Shown here piece after piece: positions 52,495-60,916 of a stretch of 64,000 nucleotides of DNA. The notes under the pieces are model-generated. The model made no database searches. It saw only the letters and a list, made by a program, of their open reading frames with translations, and was not told where the DNA came from. Within the stretch, counting starts at the first letter, position 1. Each line of letters starts with the position of its first letter. The position numbers and the translations under genes were made by a program. This DNA comes from Arcticibacter pallidicorallinus (GTDB lineage Bacteria; Bacteroidota; Bacteroidia; Sphingobacteriales; Sphingobacteriaceae), in assembly GCF_003002875.1 (NCBI RefSeq), contig NZ_PVTH01000012.1, forward strand, positions 1 through 64,000, in the 5' to 3' direction.

Positions 52495-53391
52495 TTATTT
52501 TCTAATTATTATTTCTCTTGGTGGCATACTGTCGGGCAATAGTCCTGATTTTAAAATTACCCGTTGCCCTACATCTCCCGCCAAAAAAGCAGCGAATCCG
52601 AGGCCTAAACCTCCGCCACCCTGGCAATTGATGATGTACAAGTTACGGCTCAAAGGATAATTTTCCAAAGCGAGGTTATCCTGACTAGGCCGATAAAATT
52701 TATCAGAACCAGATTTCCCCGGCAGACCTTTCACACCCATTATCTTCAATCCCGCAACTAACGGTTCTAGTTCTACTGTAGGTTGCTTAATCCAGTTAAA
52801 ACCTATAACACCAATTGACCCTAAATTATTGTGTACATACTTAATTACTTCTGCATTAGAGTTCAACGCATAGATTCCCTTTGCTGGAAGCGAGCTAATC
52901 TCAGCCAATTCCATCAGATATCTGACGATACTGGAGTTGGGATTATCAAATACCAGCTGACGTCCGGATGGCACCCCCTTAAGTATGTCAATGATCTCCT
53001 GAACAGTGATAACGGTGTCTGCCGAGTTTTTATTGGATACAAACGTCACAGCGTCTACCGCAAACCGGTTAACCCGGACTTTCATATCCCTTTTCTCTAT
53101 CACAGCGACCTCTCGCGGTGTCAGCATCCGGGATGTAATCGCAATCTTTGTACTATCAGTCAAAAGATCATTAATCACTGCCTTTTCGTGCTTATACTCA
53201 GCCTCTATATCAGCATTCTTATAAATATTTTCAAAAACAATCACCTGATCTTCTACAATCGGCATGAGGCTTTCGTCTGCCACCAAGCGGGTACTCCCCG
53301 TAGTCTCTGTTTGTTTACTGTTCTCACATGAACTAAGGAAAACAAGACTCAGTAAAATAACAGTGAATGATTGCTTCATACTAATCTTCAT
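52495..53391 (-). CDS. PstS-like substrate-binding lipoprotein in the Ton operon
   Basis: A 298-residue lipoprotein (lipobox LSSC) with a periplasmic-binding-protein type 2 fold of the PstS group: RLVADESLMPIVEDQVIVFENIY, KIAITSRMLTPREVAVIE, VDAVTFVSNKNSADTVITVQEI and SIGVIGFNWI. No pst permease genes are near. The phosphate-loop motif of true PstS proteins is not obvious, so the ligand may differ. The ATG at 53391 overlaps the small membrane gene by 11 bp; another ATG at 53379 starts 2 bases after that gene and gives the signal peptide MKQSFTVILL. Its place between the tonB cluster and the TPR gene is recurrent in Bacteroidota. Confidence 0.8.
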   Translation of the reverse strand: MKISMKQSFTVILLSLVFLSSCENSKQTETTGSTRLVADESLMPIVEDQVIVFENIYKNADIEAEYKHEKAVINDLLTDSTKIAITSRMLTPREVAVIEKRDMKVRVNRFAVDAVTFVSNKNSADTVITVQEIIDILKGVPSGRQLVFDNPNSSIVRYLMELAEISSLPAKGIYALNSNAEVIKYVHNNLGSIGVIGFNWIKQPTVELEPLVAGLKIMGVKGLPGKSGSDKFYRPSQDNLALENYPLSRNLYIINCQGGGGLGLGFAAFLAGDVGQRVILKSGLLPDSMPPREIIIRK

Positions 53392-53608
53392 CACGTCTTG
53401 TTTGGATTAATCTAACCATCCTCAAAAATGAGTACATAATTAAAAAAGAACCGAAAACGATTCGGTAAGTTTTAGTTAGCTCCAGTGGTATATCCTCCCA
53501 AAATAAGATTGCAAGGCCCAACACGAAGTAGAACACAAACATCACTGACCCTAAAATAAACAAAAATCGCTTTTGGGGCGATTTTTGCTGATTTTGTCTT
53601 TTAAACAT
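53381..53608 (-). CDS. Small two-helix membrane protein of the Ton operon
   Basis: A 75-residue protein with a basic N-terminus (KRQNQQKSPQKR), two transmembrane helices (about residues 14-36 and 46-64) and a charged C-terminus (QTRRDED). I do not recognise a named family. It lies 3 bases after tonB and overlaps the PstS-like gene, so it is part of the operon and perhaps of the membrane complex. Confidence 0.72.
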   Translation of the reverse strand: MFKRQNQQKSPQKRFLFILGSVMFVFYFVLGLAILFWEDIPLELTKTYRIVFGSFLIMYSFLRMVRLIQTRRDED

Positions 53609-53611
53609 TTT

Positions 53612-54442
53612 CTATTGTCCCTCCAGGTTCAACATGATCGGTAAAGTGTACTGAACACGAACAGGTCTACCATTCTGGATACCCGGCTTCCATTTTGGCG
53701 CCTTTTTAAGCAACCTGATAGCCTCATCTCCTGTACCCATTCCTAAATCCCTTAACACCTTAATATCTGTTAAACTTCCATCTTTCTCCACTACAAAGCT
53801 CATGATCAAACGACCTGATACGCCTTGCTCTCTTGCTGCAGCAGGATAGGTATAGTTTTTACCAACATAGGCATAAAACTTAGGCATACCTCCAGGGAAA
53901 TCAGGCATCTGCTCAATGCTCGAGAAATCATAAACTGCGTTGTCTTCAACAACCGCTGCCTTGGTTGGAGGCGCCTCACCTACAGGCTCATCAATTCTGA
54001 TGTCTGCGTTAGGATCTCCGGCGATAGTCTTCTGACCAGGGTCAGCTACCTTCAGCTCTTCTACTGTTGGCGGCTCTTCATCTCTAACTTTTTCCGCAGG
54101 AACAACAACCGGAGGCGGGAAACGCACCTGGTCAACCCTTGGCTTAGGAGGTTCCGCAGCTGGTGGAGGTGGCGGAGCTGCCTCGTCAACCGGAGGAGGA
54201 GGAGTTAGAACCACCTCAGTTTGAATAATATTATTGCTATCCTCGTCCGGAGCCATACCCTTAATATACTTGGCAATCAGAGGCGAGCTCATACCCAGTA
54301 TAAAAACGATACTTCCAAACAGCAAAGCTCTGTTCGTGGTCTTAGCGTTGTTCTTACGTAACTGGTAAGCACCATAAGCTTGGTTCCTCCCAGTGAAGAC
54401 AACGTCAATCCACTCGCGGTTAAAAATATCTAATTTTGCCAT
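53612..54442 (-). CDS. TonB family energy transducer
   Basis: A 276-residue protein that carries proton-motive-force energy from ExbB/ExbD to outer-membrane receptors. The N-terminal cytoplasmic part has the Bacteroidota motif WIDVVFTGRNQAYGAYQLRK, then one membrane helix (residues 40-60), a proline-rich periplasmic spacer (TPPPPVDEAAPPPPPAAEPP) and a C-terminal TonB domain with FPGGMPKFYAYV, YPAAAREQGVSGRLIMSFVV and APKWKPGIQNGRPVRVQYTLP. Complete. It is 39 bases after the second exbD. Confidence 0.92.
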   Translation of the reverse strand: MAKLDIFNREWIDVVFTGRNQAYGAYQLRKNNAKTTNRALLFGSIVFILGMSSPLIAKYIKGMAPDEDSNNIIQTEVVLTPPPPVDEAAPPPPPAAEPPKPRVDQVRFPPPVVVPAEKVRDEEPPTVEELKVADPGQKTIAGDPNADIRIDEPVGEAPPTKAAVVEDNAVYDFSSIEQMPDFPGGMPKFYAYVGKNYTYPAAAREQGVSGRLIMSFVVEKDGSLTDIKVLRDLGMGTGDEAIRLLKKAPKWKPGIQNGRPVRVQYTLPIMLNLEGQ

Positions 54443-54481
54443 TTTTATCTTATTTCATCAATGGAGTTTTCCATCAGTCTT

Positions 54482-55027
54482 TTAGTAAACACCATCGCGT
54501 TTAAGCAATTCTATCTCCGGTGTATTGATGTCAACAATCGCGTACTGTTTAATGTTCGTGATCTTCATCTCATCCAGGATATCTACAAGGTTTTTGTAGT
54601 TAGACTTATCGCTGGGCTTGATGATAACAATCATATCCTTCCCCGTTGATGCCTTAATATCTTTGGATTTTTCGATGATCGCCTTACGAATACCATTCTT
54701 GCCATAATCCTCTACAGTAGGAGCCGATATCGGGTTGTCAGCAAGACCAACAAACCACTCGATTTTGTTCTTACTACCAAGCAAGACAGTCATGGTACGC
54801 GTGTCCGCAACATCTAACTGCTCATCTTTGTTCTTATCGTCTTTGTCTGGCATCGCCAGGTCCATCGCCTGGGGTTTTGCAAGCGTAGTCGTTAGCATGA
54901 AGAAAGTGATCAGTAAGAACATTAAATCCACCATCGGGGTCATATCCACCCGTGTAGACTGCTTCTTACTTCTTACCTTGCCACCCTTTTTACCACCGCC
55001 GCCGCCGTCACTATTTAATTCTGCCAT
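54482..55027 (-). CDS. ExbD/TolR-type biopolymer transport protein (second copy)
   Basis: A 181-residue ExbD-like protein. A Gly/Lys-rich cytoplasmic tail (residues 1-28) precedes one membrane helix containing the proton-carrying Asp in DMTPMVDLMFLLITFFML. A periplasmic TolR-like domain follows, with IVIIKPSDKSNYKNLVDILDEMK. It works with ExbB and the other ExbD as the stator that powers TonB. It starts 27 bases after the first exbD. Confidence 0.92.
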   Translation of the reverse strand: MAELNSDGGGGGKKGGKVRSKKQSTRVDMTPMVDLMFLLITFFMLTTTLAKPQAMDLAMPDKDDKNKDEQLDVADTRTMTVLLGSKNKIEWFVGLADNPISAPTVEDYGKNGIRKAIIEKSKDIKASTGKDMIVIIKPSDKSNYKNLVDILDEMKITNIKQYAIVDINTPEIELLKRDGVY

Positions 55028-55054
55028 TTTATTATTCTACGTTTTCTGTAATAA

Positions 55055-55675
55055 TTAGTCGGCACCTTCCATGGAAGTAACCAGACTAAACTTATTAACT
55101 TTTTGTTTTTGTAAAATATCAATTATCTTCTTAATTGTCGGATACTCTTCCTTAGCGTCTCCTTTGATGGAAATCCGAAGAGATTCGTCATTAATTTCCT
55201 TCGTGGCAACACGAGCCTGATAAATCCACTCGTGAAGCTGTGAAGCCGCACCTGCTACAGAATCTACCGGGATGCCGGGTTGCAAACCTTCTTTATTTCG
55301 GTCCGCACCTTTCATATCGATAACCTGCTTCAACTGATTTATCGGAACTCCGAAGTTATCCATCAAAGAAAATCGCTTTATATCTTCCGCACTAAACGGA
55401 ACTTTATAGCGCTCTGACATTTTCTGTAACACCCTTTCGCGAATAGGCTGACCCTGAACTCCGAAGAAAACCTTGCCCTGACCTACCGTAATAGTGGCAA
55501 TATTTGATTCCGGAAGCTTGATCTTAACCGTCGAAGTAGGCGTATCTACAGTCAACGCTTCTGGTTGACGGGCAGTTGCTGTTAAAATAAAGAATGTTAA
55601 CAACAAGGAAGCCACATCACACATTGCCGTCATGTCAATAGCGGTACTCTTTCTAGGTACTTTTACTCTAGGCAT
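55055..55675 (-). CDS. ExbD/TolR-type biopolymer transport protein (first copy)
   Basis: A 206-residue ExbD-like protein. The helix DMTAMCDVASLLLTFFIL holds the key Asp. The periplasmic part is longer than usual, with an insertion (about residues 80-150) before the conserved SIKGDAKEEYPTIKKIIDILQK. Two unlike ExbD proteins per operon is the Bacteroidota norm. It lies 92 bases after exbB. Confidence 0.92.
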   Translation of the reverse strand: MPRVKVPRKSTAIDMTAMCDVASLLLTFFILTATARQPEALTVDTPTSTVKIKLPESNIATITVGQGKVFFGVQGQPIRERVLQKMSERYKVPFSAEDIKRFSLMDNFGVPINQLKQVIDMKGADRNKEGLQPGIPVDSVAGAASQLHEWIYQARVATKEINDESLRISIKGDAKEEYPTIKKIIDILQKQKVNKFSLVTSMEGAD

Positions 55676-55767
55676 TGTAATATTTTAAATTGATTCCTTT
55701 ATCTGTATATCTCATTGATGAAATAATTCCGGATATTCCATAAGTGATCCGGAATTATTTTTCAATA

Positions 55768-56583
55768 TTATTTGTGGGTACTTGCGTAAGTCTGAACAAT
55801 CGAGAAGCCTGCTTCGTCAATTGAATAAGTCAGCTTATCAATTTTTGAGGTAAAGATGTTGTACATAATGATCGCAATAGTAGATACCGCGATACCTGTA
55901 GCCGTGTTAATCAATGCCTCAGAGATACCGTTTGCTAACGCAGCCTGGTCAGGCGCACCTGCAGTTGCAAGAGCCGCAAACGATTTAATCATACCTGTTA
56001 CTGTTCCTAACAGACCAACCAGCGTACCTACTGATACCAAAGTTGCGATAATTGTCAGGTTCTGCTCCAACATTGGCATTTCCAAAGCGGTAGCTTCTTC
56101 AATGTCCTTCTGGATTGCTAATGAAGCCTGCTCAGTATCGATACCCTGATCTGCTTCAACTTCTCTGTATTTTTTCAAACCTGACTTAATCACGTTTGCT
56201 ACAGATCCTTTTTGTTTGTCACACTCAGCCATTGCTGACTCAATGTTTCCTGCAGATAATAAAGTTTGAATTTTTCTTACGAAAACCTCAACGCTTCCAG
56301 ATCCGGCAGCTTTAGAGATTACGATGTACCGCTCGATTGAAAAAACGATTACCATTAAAAGCATTCCGAATAATAACGGTACAATAACACCGCCTTTATA
56401 GATCATCCCAGGAAAGTTCCCCGGTAGTGGTTGTCCATCTTCGCCGAAATTACCAGGATGTCCCATTACGAACTTCCAGATTAGTACTCCAATAATAATA
56501 CAGATAACGATGGTCAAACTTGCGAAAAGGTTTGAACCAGTGCTTTCTTTCTTAGCAGTTGTTGGTTTTGGTGCGGTTGCCAT
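55768..56583 (-). CDS. ExbB/TolQ/MotA-type proton channel protein
   Basis: A 271-residue membrane protein with an N-terminal helix (residues 20-42), a second helix (VPLLFGMLLMVIVFSIERYIVI) and a conserved pair towards the C-terminus (IIATLVSVGTLVGLLGTVTGMIKSFAAL and ALINTATGIAVSTIAIIMYNIF). It forms the pentameric stator that uses proton flow to move TonB. It is the first gene of the seven-gene operon, with a -7 box about 70 bases upstream. Confidence 0.93.
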   Translation of the reverse strand: MATAPKPTTAKKESTGSNLFASLTIVICIIIGVLIWKFVMGHPGNFGEDGQPLPGNFPGMIYKGGVIVPLLFGMLLMVIVFSIERYIVISKAAGSGSVEVFVRKIQTLLSAGNIESAMAECDKQKGSVANVIKSGLKKYREVEADQGIDTEQASLAIQKDIEEATALEMPMLEQNLTIIATLVSVGTLVGLLGTVTGMIKSFAALATAGAPDQAALANGISEALINTATGIAVSTIAIIMYNIFTSKIDKLTYSIDEAGFSIVQTYASTHK

Positions 56584-56653
56584 TCTTCTTGAAATTTAGT
56601 TTTTAGTTTTAATTTAATATAATAGTTGCTACTTATTTGCAATGATACGATAA

Positions 56654-56661
56654 CAAAAATA
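56654..56661 (-). promoter_or_regulatory. -7 promoter box of the exbB operon
   Basis: TATTTTTG on the minus strand fits TAnnTTTG. It would give a leader of about 65 nucleotides that is AT-rich. The -33 region has T-runs but no clear TTG. Confidence 0.45.
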
Positions 56662-56865
56662 GAATTTTGAAATTAATAAAAATGTGATTTAAATTACATT
56701 TATAAGGCCGTTTTCAGACATTCTTTTCATCAGCTTATTCACTCCTCTCTCATTTTTCAGGTAACTTTCTTAATAATCGGATACAATAAAAACCATTTTT
56801 TTCTGGAAATGCAAACATCTGAAATAAAAAGGCGCCTGATTTGGCTCACAATTTGACTTCTAGAC

Positions 56866-57207
56866 TCATCCCCCTGATTTTTTCACTTTATAACCTTCAG
56901 ATTTTAAATATTCTAAGATCTTTTCTCTAAAATCTCCTTGCACAATAATTTCCCCATTCTTCGCTGAGCCCCCCGCTCCGCATTTGGACTTTAATTTTTT
57001 CCCTAAGTCCTGAAGGTCCTGCGCCGTTCCTCTGAAACCGGTTATCAAAGTAACGGCCTTTCCTCCTCTCTGCTTCTTGTCCAGCTGAACACGCAGGTCC
57101 TGCTGAGACGGAGGCAGTGTATCTTCTTCCTGATCCGTTTCGTATGTGTATTCGAAATCAGGATCCGTGGAAAAAACCACTCCGTTTATGTTACTTCTCT
57201 TAGACAT
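56866..57207 (-). CDS. yciH: SUI1/YciH-family translation factor
   Basis: A 113-residue protein with a C-terminal SUI1 (eIF1) domain: LDKKQRGGKAVTLITGFRG, LGKKLKSKCGAGGSAKNGEIIVQGDF and ILEYLKSEGYKVKKSGG. The first 45 residues are acidic and flexible (DQEEDTLPPSQQD). Bacterial YciH affects start-codon selection and stress translation. The ATG at 57207 is chosen over an in-frame TTG 21 bases upstream. It starts 6 bases after the lipid-kinase gene. Confidence 0.9.
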   Translation of the reverse strand: MSKRSNINGVVFSTDPDFEYTYETDQEEDTLPPSQQDLRVQLDKKQRGGKAVTLITGFRGTAQDLQDLGKKLKSKCGAGGSAKNGEIIVQGDFREKILEYLKSEGYKVKKSGG

Positions 57208-57212
57208 AAGAG

Positions 57213-58085
57213 CTAATATAGCACACAAAGAGATAACGGGTCAATAGAAATACAAATTTCTTTTTCAATCATTTTGGCCTCACCGTCGATATGCACCAAT
57301 GAATTAGTAACAGATTCAATACGTACAGATTCGCCTTTTATTATTTCAACATACTTAGATTGCTCAGAAGTTTTTGCAAACATTCTCAAACCCATTGAGA
57401 TAAAGAGATATAAAGGAAATGGTTTAATGATACATATATCAAGTATTCCGTCGTCCAGCAGTGCTTTCGGAGCGATATGCGCATCATTTCCATATTGACT
57501 TGAATTTGCAAAACTGATCATGAACGCTTCCCTCTCCAGTGTTTTCCCGTCAATCTCAAGTGTGTACTGTCCGGGTTTATAATTCAATACCTCCGAGAAA
57601 GCCTTCTTTACATACCCGGTTAGCCCTCTTCCTTTTAATGCGGCAAATTCATTACTGATGTGCGCATCGAAGCCAAGGCCCGCCATGTTGAAAAAACGAA
57701 ACTCATTTAAGATGCCGGTATCAATGCGGCGTGATCGAAATTCGTTGAGTCTCATTACCGCTTTCTTCCAGCTCAACGGAATACCCAGCGCTCGTGCCAG
57801 CCCGTTTCCCGATCCGCAAGGGACTATACCCATCTTCGTATCAGTCCCCATAATCGCTGAGCCAACCTCATTGATAGTCCCGTCTCCTCCAACAGCTACG
57901 ACTACATCTATGTTTTCCTTCACTGCTTTTTGCGCCAGATCATACGCATGCCTGGGATAATTCGTGTAAATGAATTCGGAATTATACTTACGCATATCCA
58001 GATGCGCTTTTGCCATTAAAGGGAAATCTCGCTTGTTTTTACCCCCCGATATAGGGTTTATTATAAATAATATATTCTTTTTCAA
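57213..58085 (-). CDS. Diacylglycerol/lipid kinase family protein
   Basis: A 290-residue DagK-like enzyme that phosphorylates a membrane lipid. The nucleotide-binding motifs are INPISGGKNK near the N-terminus and VVAVGGDGTINEVGSAI at about residue 65, followed by GIVPCGSGNGLARALGIP. No ATG exists upstream of the first motif. The TTG at 58085 gives the family N-terminus (M)KKNILFIINP and the usual length, so I take it as the start. A longer frame back to 58208 would run into the metK promoter and riboswitch region on the other strand and adds no recognisable sequence. Confidence 0.88.
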   Translation of the reverse strand: MKKNILFIINPISGGKNKRDFPLMAKAHLDMRKYNSEFIYTNYPRHAYDLAQKAVKENIDVVVAVGGDGTINEVGSAIMGTDTKMGIVPCGSGNGLARALGIPLSWKKAVMRLNEFRSRRIDTGILNEFRFFNMAGLGFDAHISNEFAALKGRGLTGYVKKAFSEVLNYKPGQYTLEIDGKTLEREAFMISFANSSQYGNDAHIAPKALLDDGILDICIIKPFPLYLFISMGLRMFAKTSEQSKYVEIIKGESVRIESVTNSLVHIDGEAKMIEKEICISIDPLSLCVLY

Positions 58086-58151
58086 TAAGTTACAAGTAGT
58101 TCTTTTCGTTGCTAAATTAGGTTTTAATTTCTCATAATATAAAAAATCTTC

Positions 58152-58159
58152 TAAATTTG
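58152..58159 (+). promoter_or_regulatory. -7 promoter box of metK
   Basis: TAAATTTG fits TAnnTTTG exactly. The expected transcript start (about 58164) lies just before the first arm of the riboswitch-like element, which supports both calls. The -33 region has no clear TTG. Confidence 0.55.
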
Positions 58160-58166
58160 CAGTGCT

Positions 58167-58236
58167 AAGTGGACTGATTTGCTTTGTTCCTCCGGAATAA
58201 GATTGCAACCACGTAAAAAAATTGCTAATTCATGCT
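58167..58236 (+). promoter_or_regulatory. SAM-II (metA-type) riboswitch upstream of metK
   Basis: The leader contains the conserved blocks of the SAM-II aptamer in order. These are P1 5' arm GTGG (58169-58172), TGATTT (58175-58180), ATTGCA (58202-58207), P1 3' arm CCAC (58209-58212) followed by GTAAA, and GCTAA (58224-58228). GCAA after the loop can also pair with TTGC (58222-58225) to close the pseudoknot. A small hairpin (TTCC/GGAA) enlarges the first loop. SAM-II elements sense S-adenosylmethionine and turn off methionine/SAM genes, and metK makes SAM, so the context fits. The 3' part reaches an ATG at 58232 rather than metK itself. Confidence 0.72.
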
Positions 58237-58324
58237 TTCTTTTACACTTGCTGGTCTTAGCCTGATCGTCTTCCTTAAGCATTATATCTTAAACTATAAA
58301 TATGCCGTATTTATTTACCTCTGA
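58232..58324 (+). CDS. Possible 30-residue hydrophobic leader peptide overlapping metK
   Basis: A small frame opens 3 bases after the last conserved riboswitch block, begins MLSFTLAGL and is largely hydrophobic. It ends with TGA 22 bases inside metK in another frame. Its ATG lies where a SAM-II pseudoknot normally hides the ribosome-binding site, so it could be the directly controlled start, with metK coupled to it. It may equally be chance. Confidence 0.3.
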   Translation: MLSFTLAGLSLIVFLKHYILNYKYAVFIYL

Positions 58325-59555
58325 GTCAGTGTCTGAGGGTCACCCGGACAAAGTCGCTGACCAAATATCAGATGCATTAATTGATAATTTTCTGGCTTGG
58401 GATGCTGATTCGAAGGTTGCTTGCGAAACGCTCGTAACAACCGGGCAGGTAATTCTTGCTGGAGAAGTGAAATCAAATACGTATTTGGACGTGCAGAAAA
58501 TCACCCGCGACGTTATCCGGAAAATTGGCTATACCAAATCTGAATACATGTTTGAGGCAAATTCCTGCGGAATTCTGTCTGCCATCCATGAACAGTCAGC
58601 AGATATTAATCAGGGAGTTGACCGCCAGGAAAAACAACAGCAGGGAGCAGGAGATCAGGGAATGATGTTTGGATACGCTTCCAGCGAGACGACCAACTAT
58701 ATGCCGCTTGCTTTAGACCTGGCTCACAAAATCCTGATTGAACTTGCTGCATTGCGCAGGGAAAATAAGGAGATATCATACCTCCGTCCCGACGCTAAAT
58801 CACAGGTAACTATTGAATACAGTGACGATCACAAGCCTGTCCGCATCGATACCATCGTTGTATCCACCCAGCATGATGATTTTGCTTCGGAAGTGGAAAT
58901 GCAGAATAAGATCAGGGAAGACATCATCTCCATACTGATCCCCCGGATCAAGTCAATGCTTCCTGCCGAGACACAGAGCCTGTTCAATGACGAAATCAAA
59001 TACCATATCAACCCAACCGGCAAATTTGTTATAGGCGGCCCTCATGGGGATACTGGATTAACCGGAAGAAAGATCATTGTCGATACTTATGGTGGCAAAG
59101 GAGCACACGGTGGAGGCGCTTTCTCCGGGAAAGATCCTTCAAAAGTTGACCGCTCTGCTGCCTACGCTACGCGCCACATCGCAAAAAACCTCGTTGCGGC
59201 CGGAGTTTGCAGTGAAATTCTTGTGCAGGTATCCTATGCAATAGGTGTGAAAGACCCAATGGGCGTGTATGTAAACACATACAACACAGCTAATGTAGGT
59301 CTTACCGATGGAGAAATAGCTGAAAAGATCCTGGAGATCTTTGATCTAACTCCCTATGGTATTGAAACCCGCCTAAAGCTAAGAAACCCAATTTATTCCG
59401 AAACAGCTGCTTACGGACATATGGGTCGTAACCCTGAAACAATAACGAAAGTGTTTGAAGCTGCTAATGGTGAAAAGAAGTCCATAGAAGTGGAACTTTT
59501 CACATGGGAGAAACTCGATTACCTCGAGAAGGTAAAAGCTGCCTTCGCACTGTAA
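58302..59555 (+). CDS. metK: S-adenosylmethionine synthetase
   Basis: A 417-residue enzyme that makes SAM from methionine and ATP. Conserved motifs are [20 protein letters not shown] near the N-terminus, [12 protein letters not shown] (ATP-binding hexapeptide region) and [19 protein letters not shown] (P-loop-like). A normal tetrameric MAT. Its leader holds a SAM-II-like element, which predicts end-product repression. A terminator follows. Confidence 0.97.
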   Translation: MPYLFTSESVSEGHPDKVADQISDALIDNFLAWDADSKVACETLVTTGQVILAGEVKSNTYLDVQKITRDVIRKIGYTKSEYMFEANSCGILSAIHEQSADINQGVDRQEKQQQGAGDQGMMFGYASSETTNYMPLALDLAHKILIELAALRRENKEISYLRPDAKSQVTIEYSDDHKPVRIDTIVVSTQHDDFASEVEMQNKIREDIISILIPRIKSMLPAETQSLFNDEIKYHINPTGKFVIGGPHGDTGLTGRKIIVDTYGGKGAHGGGAFSGKDPSKVDRSAAYATRHIAKNLVAAGVCSEILVQVSYAIGVKDPMGVYVNTYNTANVGLTDGEIAEKILEIFDLTPYGIETRLKLRNPIYSETAAYGHMGRNPETITKVFEAANGEKKSIEVELFTWEKLDYLEKVKAAFAL

Positions 59556-59574
59556 AACAATGTTCAAATAAAGA

Positions 59575-59607
59575 AAGCCTTCTGCATCAAATCAGAAGGC
59601 TTTTTTA
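59575..59607 (+). terminator. Terminator after metK
   Basis: AGCCTTCTG and CAGAAGGCT pair around an 8-base loop and are followed by TTTTTT. It lies 20 bases after the metK stop and just before the NUDIX gene. Confidence 0.9.
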
Positions 59608-59619
59608 TTACTTTGCAGC

Positions 59620-60180
59620 ATGATTAATGAGGACAAGAATCCCTGGCAGATCTTATCGCAAAAGGAGATATATACAAATCCCTGGATCAACGTAACTGAG
59701 TTCAATGTTATTAATCCGTCTGGCGGAAAAGGCATATACGGCAAAGTCCATTTTCAGAATTACGCTCTGGCTATTATTGCCCTCGATGAGCAACAACACA
59801 TCTGGCTGGTCGGTCAATATAGATTTCCAATCAATCAATACAGCTGGGAACTTCCCGAAGGAGGAGGGCCCCTCCACCTCTCACCTCTCGAATCGGCACA
59901 GAGAGAGCTTATGGAAGAAACCGGGCTCACAGCAGAAAGCTGGACGGAACTTCAGCACATACACCTTTCAAACTCCGTGTCTGATGAACTCGGCATTATC
60001 TATCTGGCCAGAAACCTGAGCATGGGCCAGGCGGAACCGGAAGAAACGGAAGAACTCCAGTTAAAAAGGATCCCCTTTGAAGACGCGTATCAAATGGTCA
60101 TCAACAATCAGATTACTGATTCTATGAGCATAGCTGCCATACTGAGATTAAAGATTCTGTTATTAGAAAACCAACTATAG
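59620..60180 (+). CDS. NUDIX hydrolase, ADP-ribose pyrophosphatase-like
   Basis: A 186-residue hydrolase of nucleoside diphosphates linked to another group. The Nudix box is present as G-x13-RELMEETGL near residues 88-110, with the catalytic RE and EE residues intact. The first conserved Glu of the box is replaced by Leu (HLSPLESAQREL), a position that is not directly catalytic. The upstream VGQYRFPINQYSWELPEGG is typical of ADP-ribose pyrophosphatases. plsC follows after 4 bases, so the two share a transcript. Confidence 0.88.
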   Translation: MINEDKNPWQILSQKEIYTNPWINVTEFNVINPSGGKGIYGKVHFQNYALAIIALDEQQHIWLVGQYRFPINQYSWELPEGGGPLHLSPLESAQRELMEETGLTAESWTELQHIHLSNSVSDELGIIYLARNLSMGQAEPEETEELQLKRIPFEDAYQMVINNQITDSMSIAAILRLKILLLENQL

Positions 60181-60184
60181 CATA

Positions 60185-60916
60185 ATGAAAAGGCTTTTAG
60201 GTTATATTTTCAGTCCCATCCACTATCTTGCATTTCTTCTCTTTCTACTGATATTCCATCCAATACAATGGCTGTCTCTCAAAGTCGGCGGATATTCTGC
60301 ACATAAAAGATCAGTTGACGTGCTGAACTTCTTCCTGGTCAGCACCTACTATCTGATCGGATGCCGCGTTAGCTTTATCAACCCTTACAAGCTACCCGAG
60401 GGCAGATCAATCATCTTCGTTGCCAACCATCAGAGCATGTTCGACGTGCCTGCGATGATCTGGTTCCTTCGCCGGTATCATGCTAAATTTGTCTCGAAGA
60501 TAGAACTGACCAGGGGTATCCCAAGTGTCTCCTTCAACCTGAAGCATGGAGGTGCCGCCAACATTGACAGGAAAGACCCAAAACAGTCGATTTCCGAAAT
60601 ATTAAAGCTCGCAAAGAGAATGAGGGAAAACGTATGGTCCGCAGCCATATTCCCTGAAGGAACCCGGTCAGGCGATGGAGTCATGAAGACATTCATCCCC
60701 GGCGGAGCTACAACCCTTATCAAAAAAGTCCCTGAGGTCCTGGTTGTTCCCGTAGCCATAGAAAACTCCTGGAAAATCACCCGCTTCGGCAGATACCCGC
60801 TGAGCTTTGGTGAGCACATGAAGATCACCATTCTCAAGCCGTTAGAGACAGAGGGGTTTTCGCCCGAAGAAATACTAAAAGATGCCGAAACAGCAATCAG
60901 AAACCATATCGTCTAA
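60185..60916 (+). CDS. plsC: 1-acyl-sn-glycerol-3-phosphate acyltransferase
   Basis: A 243-residue membrane enzyme that makes phosphatidic acid from lysophosphatidic acid. One or two N-terminal hydrophobic segments (residues 8-30) anchor it. The acyltransferase motif NHQSMFD (HX4D) is at about residues 78-84, and the glycerophosphate-binding FPEGTRS is at about 160-166. Its end overlaps the convergent response-regulator gene by 4 bp. Confidence 0.92.
   Translation: MKRLLGYIFSPIHYLAFLLFLLIFHPIQWLSLKVGGYSAHKRSVDVLNFFLVSTYYLIGCRVSFINPYKLPEGRSIIFVANHQSMFDVPAMIWFLRRYHAKFVSKIELTRGIPSVSFNLKHGGAANIDRKDPKQSISEILKLAKRMRENVWSAAIFPEGTRSGDGVMKTFIPGGATTLIKKVPEVLVVPVAIENSWKITRFGRYPLSFGEHMKITILKPLETEGFSPEEILKDAETAIRNHIV

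Noticed and set aside
52495-53391. A true PstS of a phosphate ABC transporter
   Set aside because: No pstA, pstB, pstC or phoU is nearby and the gene is embedded in the ExbB-TonB operon.
58086-58208. N-terminal extension of the lipid-kinase gene
   Set aside because: It would run antisense through the metK promoter and riboswitch element, has no ATG and no family similarity; the TTG at 58085 gives the usual N-terminus.
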